Origin: Actinoplanes aureus
GTDB taxonomy: Bacteria > Actinomycetota > Actinomycetes > Mycobacteriales > Micromonosporaceae
Direction of reading: 5' to 3'
DNA length: 64,000 nucleotides
Assembly (NCBI RefSeq): GCF_015704865.1
Contig: NZ_JADQTO010000040.1
Span: 1 to 64,000, forward strand
Position numbers and translations under genes: made by a program. Of the stretch, positions 60,733 to 64,000 are shown piece by piece. Numbering within the stretch: position 1 is the first letter of the stretch; each line of letters starts with the position of its first letter. The notes under the pieces are model-generated. The model saw only the letters and a list, made by a program, of their open reading frames with translations. It made no database searches and was not told the origin of the DNA.

Positions 60733-60762
60733 CTGACGGCGATGCCCTGGGCCGTCTACGTT
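60733..60762 (+). promoter_or_regulatory. candidate promoter of the sulfonate operon
   Basis: CTGACG (60733-60738) and TACGTT (60757-60762) are 18 bases apart. Transcription would begin about 7 bases later, at or next to the A of the leader ATG (60770), giving a leaderless mRNA. Confidence 0.5.
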
Positions 60763-60769
60763 TCAGGGC

Positions 60770-60841
60770 ATGAACCGGAGCAAGCGTCTGACTCGGCGCC
60801 GCTTCGTCGACTACCTCCGGGTGTGCACCTGCGCCTGTTGA
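60770..60841 (+). CDS. cysteine-rich leader peptide (putative attenuator)
   Basis: Twenty-three codons, MNRSKRLTRRRFVDYLRV, then CTCAC and a stop. No ribosome-binding site precedes the ATG, consistent with leaderless translation. Arg-rich peptides ending in clustered Cys codons upstream of sulfur genes are known in actinobacteria; in mycobacteria such leaderless poly-Cys ORFs act as cysteine-responsive attenuators. The next 196 bases to the lipoprotein gene are GC-rich with inverted segments (for example CGGCCGCCGG / GCCGGCG) that could form alternative structures. Ribosomes stalling at Cys codons when cysteine is scarce would raise operon expression. Confidence 0.75.
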   Translation: MNRSKRLTRRRFVDYLRVCTCAC

Positions 60842-61037
60842 GTCCGACGGCGAAGCCCCCGCCGCCCTGACTGATCCACGCGCCGCCGCGCACCGTCGCC
60901 CGGCTGCTGCTCCCTGCCCACCCGGGCGCTGACTCGCACACCGGCCGCCGGCCCTCGCCGGCGCGCTGAACCCTGCCTTCCCACCGACGGCGTCGCACGC
61001 CGCGCGGTCGATGACACCTACCCCACGAAGGAGTCCC

Positions 61038-62054
61038 ATGGCCACCCGCAGATCCGCACTCGCCGCCGCGGCCGCCGCCGTACTGACCGCCTCCCTGCTC
61101 TCCGCATGCGGCGGATCCGACGCTGCCGCCGCCGGCGAGCAGGCCAAGGAGCTGCGCTACCAGGGGTGGGTGGGTGCCGTGACGCCGGCGGAGCTGGCCG
61201 AGGATCTCGGCTATCTCGACGACGTGAAGCTGAAATGGATCGGCAACACCATCAGCGGCCCACAGGACATCCAGGCCGCCACCACCGGCGACACCGACTT
61301 CGGCGGCGCCTTCAACGGCGCGATCGTCAAGCTGAAGGTGTCGAAGGCGCCGATCACCGCGGTCGTCAGCTACTACGGCTCCGACAAGGGCAACTACAGC
61401 GGCTTCTTCGTGCTGGAGAACAGCCCGATCAAGAGCGCCAAGGACCTGATCGGCAAGAAGATCGGCGTCAACACGCTCGGCGCGCACTCCGAGGCGATCA
61501 CCAAGACCTACCTGACCCGCGCCGGGCTCACCCCCGAGCAGATCAAGCAGGTCGAGCTGATCGTGGTGCCGCCGGTCAACACCGAGCAGTCGCTGCGGGC
61601 CGGCCAGATCGACGTCGCCGCACTCAGCGGCACGCTCCGCGACGTGGCGATCGAGCACGGCGGCATCCGTCCGCTGTACACCGACGTCGACCTGCTGGGC
61701 GACTTCAACGGCGGCAGCTACGTGCTGCGCAACGACTTCATCAAGAAGAACCCGGACACCGTACGCAAGTTCACCACCGGCGTCGCGAAGGCGGTCGACT
61801 GGTCCCGTTCGCAGCCGATCGAGACGGTCCACGCCAGGTTCACCGAGATCATCAACAAGCGCGGGCGCAACGAGGACACCAAGCAGGTCAAGTTCTGGAA
61901 GAGCTACGGCGTGGTGAGCCCGGGCGGCAAGATCGCGGACAACGACTTCAGCGTCTGGATCGAGTGGCTGAACAACACCGGCGAGCTCAAGAAGAACGAC
62001 CTGAAGCCCGCCGACCTCTACACCAACGACTACAACGAGGTGGCCGCGCCATGA
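61038..62054 (+). CDS. sulfonate/taurine ABC transporter substrate-binding lipoprotein
   Basis: 338 residues from ATG 61038 (GAAGGAG upstream). The signal peptide ends in the lipobox LLSAC (Cys24), so it is membrane-tethered. The mature domain (ELRYQGWVGAVTPAELAEDLGYLDDVKLKWIGNTISGPQDIQAATTGDTDFGGAFNGAIVKL) is the NMT1/SsuA-TauA periplasmic-binding fold. The downstream TauD-like gene and Cys leader suggest a sulfonate ligand; other small anions are possible. Confidence 0.88.
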   Translation: MATRRSALAAAAAAVLTASLLSACGGSDAAAAGEQAKELRYQGWVGAVTPAELAEDLGYLDDVKLKWIGNTISGPQDIQAATTGDTDFGGAFNGAIVKLKVSKAPITAVVSYYGSDKGNYSGFFVLENSPIKSAKDLIGKKIGVNTLGAHSEAITKTYLTRAGLTPEQIKQVELIVVPPVNTEQSLRAGQIDVAALSGTLRDVAIEHGGIRPLYTDVDLLGDFNGGSYVLRNDFIKKNPDTVRKFTTGVAKAVDWSRSQPIETVHARFTEIINKRGRNEDTKQVKFWKSYGVVSPGGKIADNDFSVWIEWLNNTGELKKNDLKPADLYTNDYNEVAAP

Positions 62055-62851
62055 GCAAGATCCGCTTCGAGGGCGTGAGCAAGACCTTCGCGGCCCGGGG
62101 AACCACGGTCACCGCGCTGCAGGAAATCAACCTGGACGTGAACGAGGGCGAGTTCCTCGTCATCGTCGGCCCCAGCGGCTGCGGCAAGTCCACCCTGCTC
62201 GACCTGCTCGGCGGTCTCGCCTCGATCAGCAGTGGCCAGATCCTCGTCGACGGCAAGCCGGTCACCGGTCCCGGACTGGACCGCGGCATCGTCTTCCAGC
62301 AGTACGCGCTGCTGCCCTGGCGTACCGCGCAGGGCAACGTCGAGTTCGGGCTCGAGGCCAAGAACGTGCCCCGCAGGGAGCGCGCCGCGAAGGCCCGCGA
62401 GTACCTCGATCTGGTCGGCCTCTCCGGCTTCCACGACCGCTACCCGCACGAGCTCTCCGGCGGCATGAAGCAGCGGGTGGCGATCGCCCGCAGCCTCGCC
62501 TTCGACCCGGACGTGCTGCTGATGGACGAGCCGTTCGCCGCCCTCGACGCGCAGACCCGCGACGGCCTGCAGGACGAGCTGCTGCGGATCTGGGAGAAGA
62601 CCGGCAAGACCATCGTCTTCATCACCCACGGCATCGAGGAGGCCGTCTACCTGGGCCAGCGGGTGGCCGTGCTGACCTCCCGCCCGGGCCGGATCAAACA
62701 GATCGTGGACATCCCGATCGACGCCCGCTCGGCCACCGAGGACCTGCGCTCCGACCCGCAGTTCGCCCACTACCGGCATGAGATCTGGACCCTGCTGCGC
62801 GACGAGGTCAACAAGGCCCGCAGCGAAGAACTGGAGGTCAACCGTGTCTAG
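62051..62851 (+). CDS. sulfonate/taurine ABC transporter ATP-binding protein
   Basis: 266 residues, ATGA overlap with the binding-protein gene. Walker A GPSGCGKST, Q-loop FQQYALLPW, signature LSGGMKQRVAIARSL, Walker B VLLMDEPFAALD and His switch ITHGIEEA. FITHGIEEAVYLGQRVAVLTSRPGRIKQIVDIP is typical of TauB/SsuB/NrtD-type ATPases. Overlaps the permease by 8 bases. Confidence 0.93.
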   Translation: MSKIRFEGVSKTFAARGTTVTALQEINLDVNEGEFLVIVGPSGCGKSTLLDLLGGLASISSGQILVDGKPVTGPGLDRGIVFQQYALLPWRTAQGNVEFGLEAKNVPRRERAAKAREYLDLVGLSGFHDRYPHELSGGMKQRVAIARSLAFDPDVLLMDEPFAALDAQTRDGLQDELLRIWEKTGKTIVFITHGIEEAVYLGQRVAVLTSRPGRIKQIVDIPIDARSATEDLRSDPQFAHYRHEIWTLLRDEVNKARSEELEVNRV

Positions 62852-63707
62852 CCTGACCGAAACACCGGTCGCGGTCCGTGCCGCGCCGGTGGTGGCGCAC
62901 CCGGCCGCCGCCACGGCGGCACCGGCGCGCCGGTGGCCCCGCCAGGTCCTGCGACTCACCGGCAACGTCCTCACCCGGATCGCCGCCATCGGCGCCCTCG
63001 CCCTGGTCTGGGAGATCTTCCCCCGGCTCGGGCTGGTCGACGCGGTCTTCCTGCCACCGCTGTCCGAGGTGCTTGTCGCCTGGAAGGACCTGCTGGTCTC
63101 CGGCGAGCTCTGGAGCCACACCGAGGCGAGCCTCGCCCGGTCCGCCGCCGGATTCGGGCTGGCGATCCTGGTGGCCGTACCGCTCGGCCTGCTGATCGGC
63201 TGGTACACCCCGGTGGCGAACCTGCTGAACCCGCTGCTCGAGGTGTTCCGCAACACTGCGGCGCTCGCCATCCTGCCGGTCTTCGTGCTGATCCTCGGCC
63301 TCGGCGAGACGTCCAAGGTCGCGATCATCTTCTACGGCTGCACGTGGCCGATCCTGCTCAACACGGTCAGCGGTGTCCGTACCGTCGACCCGCTGCTGAT
63401 CAAGTCGGCCCGCTCGCTCGGCCTCGGCCCGGTCCGCCTCTTCCAGAAGGTGGTGCTCCCGGCCGCCGTACCGACGATCTTCACCGGCATCCGGCTGGCC
63501 GGCGCCGCCTCGATCCTGATCCTGATCGCCGCCGAGATGGTCGGCGCCAAGGCCGGTCTCGGCTACCTCATCAACTATGCCCAGTTCAACTTCGCCGTCC
63601 CCGACATGTACGCCGGCATCATCACGATCTCCGCGATCGGCCTGCTCGTGAACCAGCTCCTCGTCGTCACCGAACGCCGCTTCTCTACCTGGAGGACCCA
63701 CTCATGA
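62844..63707 (+). CDS. sulfonate/taurine ABC transporter permease
   Basis: 287 residues from GTG 62844. After a polar Ala/Pro-rich N-terminal stretch there are six membrane helices. The EAA-like loop SARSLGLGPVRLFQKVVLPAAVPTIFTGIRLAGAASILILIAAEMVGAKAGLGYLI is the ATPase contact typical of SsuC/TauC. It completes the importer; overlaps tauD-like gene by ATGA. Confidence 0.92.
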   Translation: MSSLTETPVAVRAAPVVAHPAAATAAPARRWPRQVLRLTGNVLTRIAAIGALALVWEIFPRLGLVDAVFLPPLSEVLVAWKDLLVSGELWSHTEASLARSAAGFGLAILVAVPLGLLIGWYTPVANLLNPLLEVFRNTAALAILPVFVLILGLGETSKVAIIFYGCTWPILLNTVSGVRTVDPLLIKSARSLGLGPVRLFQKVVLPAAVPTIFTGIRLAGAASILILIAAEMVGAKAGLGYLINYAQFNFAVPDMYAGIITISAIGLLVNQLLVVTERRFSTWRTHS

Positions 63708-64000
63708 GTCTCATCGTCAACCGCATCGGCGGCCGGATCGGCGCCGAGATCACCGGAGTCGACCTCAAGCAGGAGATCGACGACGTCACCGCCAAGGAGA
63801 TCCACGACGCCCTGGTGGACCACAAGGTGCTCGTCTTCCGCGGCCAGCATCTCGACGACGAGCAGCACCAGCGCTTCGCCTCGATCTTCGGCCCGCTGAC
63901 CCTGGCCCACCCGACCGTGCCGTCCGTCGACGGCCAGGCGAACGTCCTCGAGGTGGCCGGCGGCGAGGGCGCCCGGGCCAACGCCTGGCACACCGACGTC
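63704..64000 (+). CDS. TauD/TfdA-family dioxygenase, 5' part (cut by window edge)
   Basis: Ninety-nine codons are visible. SLIVNRIGGRIGAEITGVDL and LVDHKVLVFRGQHLDDEQHQRFASIFGPLT are the family N-terminus. NAWHTDV (92-98) contains the HxD iron-ligand motif; the distal His and Arg lie outside the window. TauD releases sulfite from taurine using 2-oxoglutarate; a related alkylsulfonatase is possible. Coupled to the permease, so import and desulfonation are one operon. Confidence 0.9.
   Translation, partial: MSLIVNRIGGRIGAEITGVDLKQEIDDVTAKEIHDALVDHKVLVFRGQHLDDEQHQRFASIFGPLTLAHPTVPSVDGQANVLEVAGGEGARANAWHTDV

Overview
The DNA is very GC-rich, with GTG and TTG starts and many ATGA/GTGA gene overlaps. 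Its content (DUF574/Methyltransf_19 proteins, an AA10 LPMO with CBM2, Spo0M, trypco2, a fused pcaDC gene, actinobacterial XRE-TPR proteins) points to a filamentous actinobacterium, most likely Micromonosporaceae (Actinoplanes-like). The genus is an inference from gene content. No rRNA, tRNA or CRISPR was seen.

Region 1 (1-3603) is an accessory island. The end of an IS481-type element is followed by two promoterless-looking polymorphic-toxin C-terminal modules. Each begins with the last residues of a Hint domain and is followed by a candidate immunity gene. A DUF1778/GNAT toxin-antitoxin pair lies between them. Three short repeat families punctuate the array. Region 2 (3611-17638) is ordinary chromosome: a secreted Pro-rich protein with an HTH-TPR protein, a GNAT, a nucleoside hydrolase, a DrrAB-like ABC exporter beside a two-component system, an M28 peptidase, a flavin monooxygenase, an esterase, a 36-aa secreted peptide and an aldo/keto reductase. 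Region 3 (17690-25196) contains gene debris, one DUF574 methyltransferase, and a three-gene operon: a B12-binding radical SAM protein, a trypco2 protein and a trypsin-NTPase-TPR protein. The last is a likely conflict/defence system, and its TPR part is split by an in-frame TGA.

Region 4 (25242-36464) carries a DedA protein with a degenerate PAP2 domain, a nucleotidyltransferase, a holin-like protein, and then the complete 4-hydroxybenzoate/protocatechuate branch of the beta-ketoadipate pathway. iclR-pobA lie on the minus strand and pcaHGB-L-F-IJ diverge from them. Two copies of one 15-bp operator-like site probably connect the two units. Region 5 (36467-42711) has an AraC/VOC pair next to its own degenerate duplicate, a decayed SCO6745-family gene, an orphan CebR-type box, the LPMO, an ArsR/DUF2087 regulator and an MFS transporter lacking a proper stop. 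Region 6 (42910-49051) is a second aromatic operon under a LysR regulator: flavin monooxygenase, extradiol (VOC) dioxygenase, FAH-family hydrolase, alpha/beta hydrolase and cyclase-family hydrolase, of unknown substrate.

Region 7 (49059-60616) holds a YtrA-type GntR/ABC operon with a perfect 11-bp-arm operator, small proteins, two more DUF574 methyltransferases, a three-PAS hybrid kinase, a GH15 glucan hydrolase, a cupin and Spo0M. Region 8 (60733-64000) is a sulfonate/taurine uptake operon (lipoprotein SBP, ATPase, permease, and a TauD-like dioxygenase cut by the window edge). A probably leaderless 23-codon ORF ending in Cys-Thr-Cys-Ala-Cys precedes it and is a good candidate for a cysteine-responsive attenuator.
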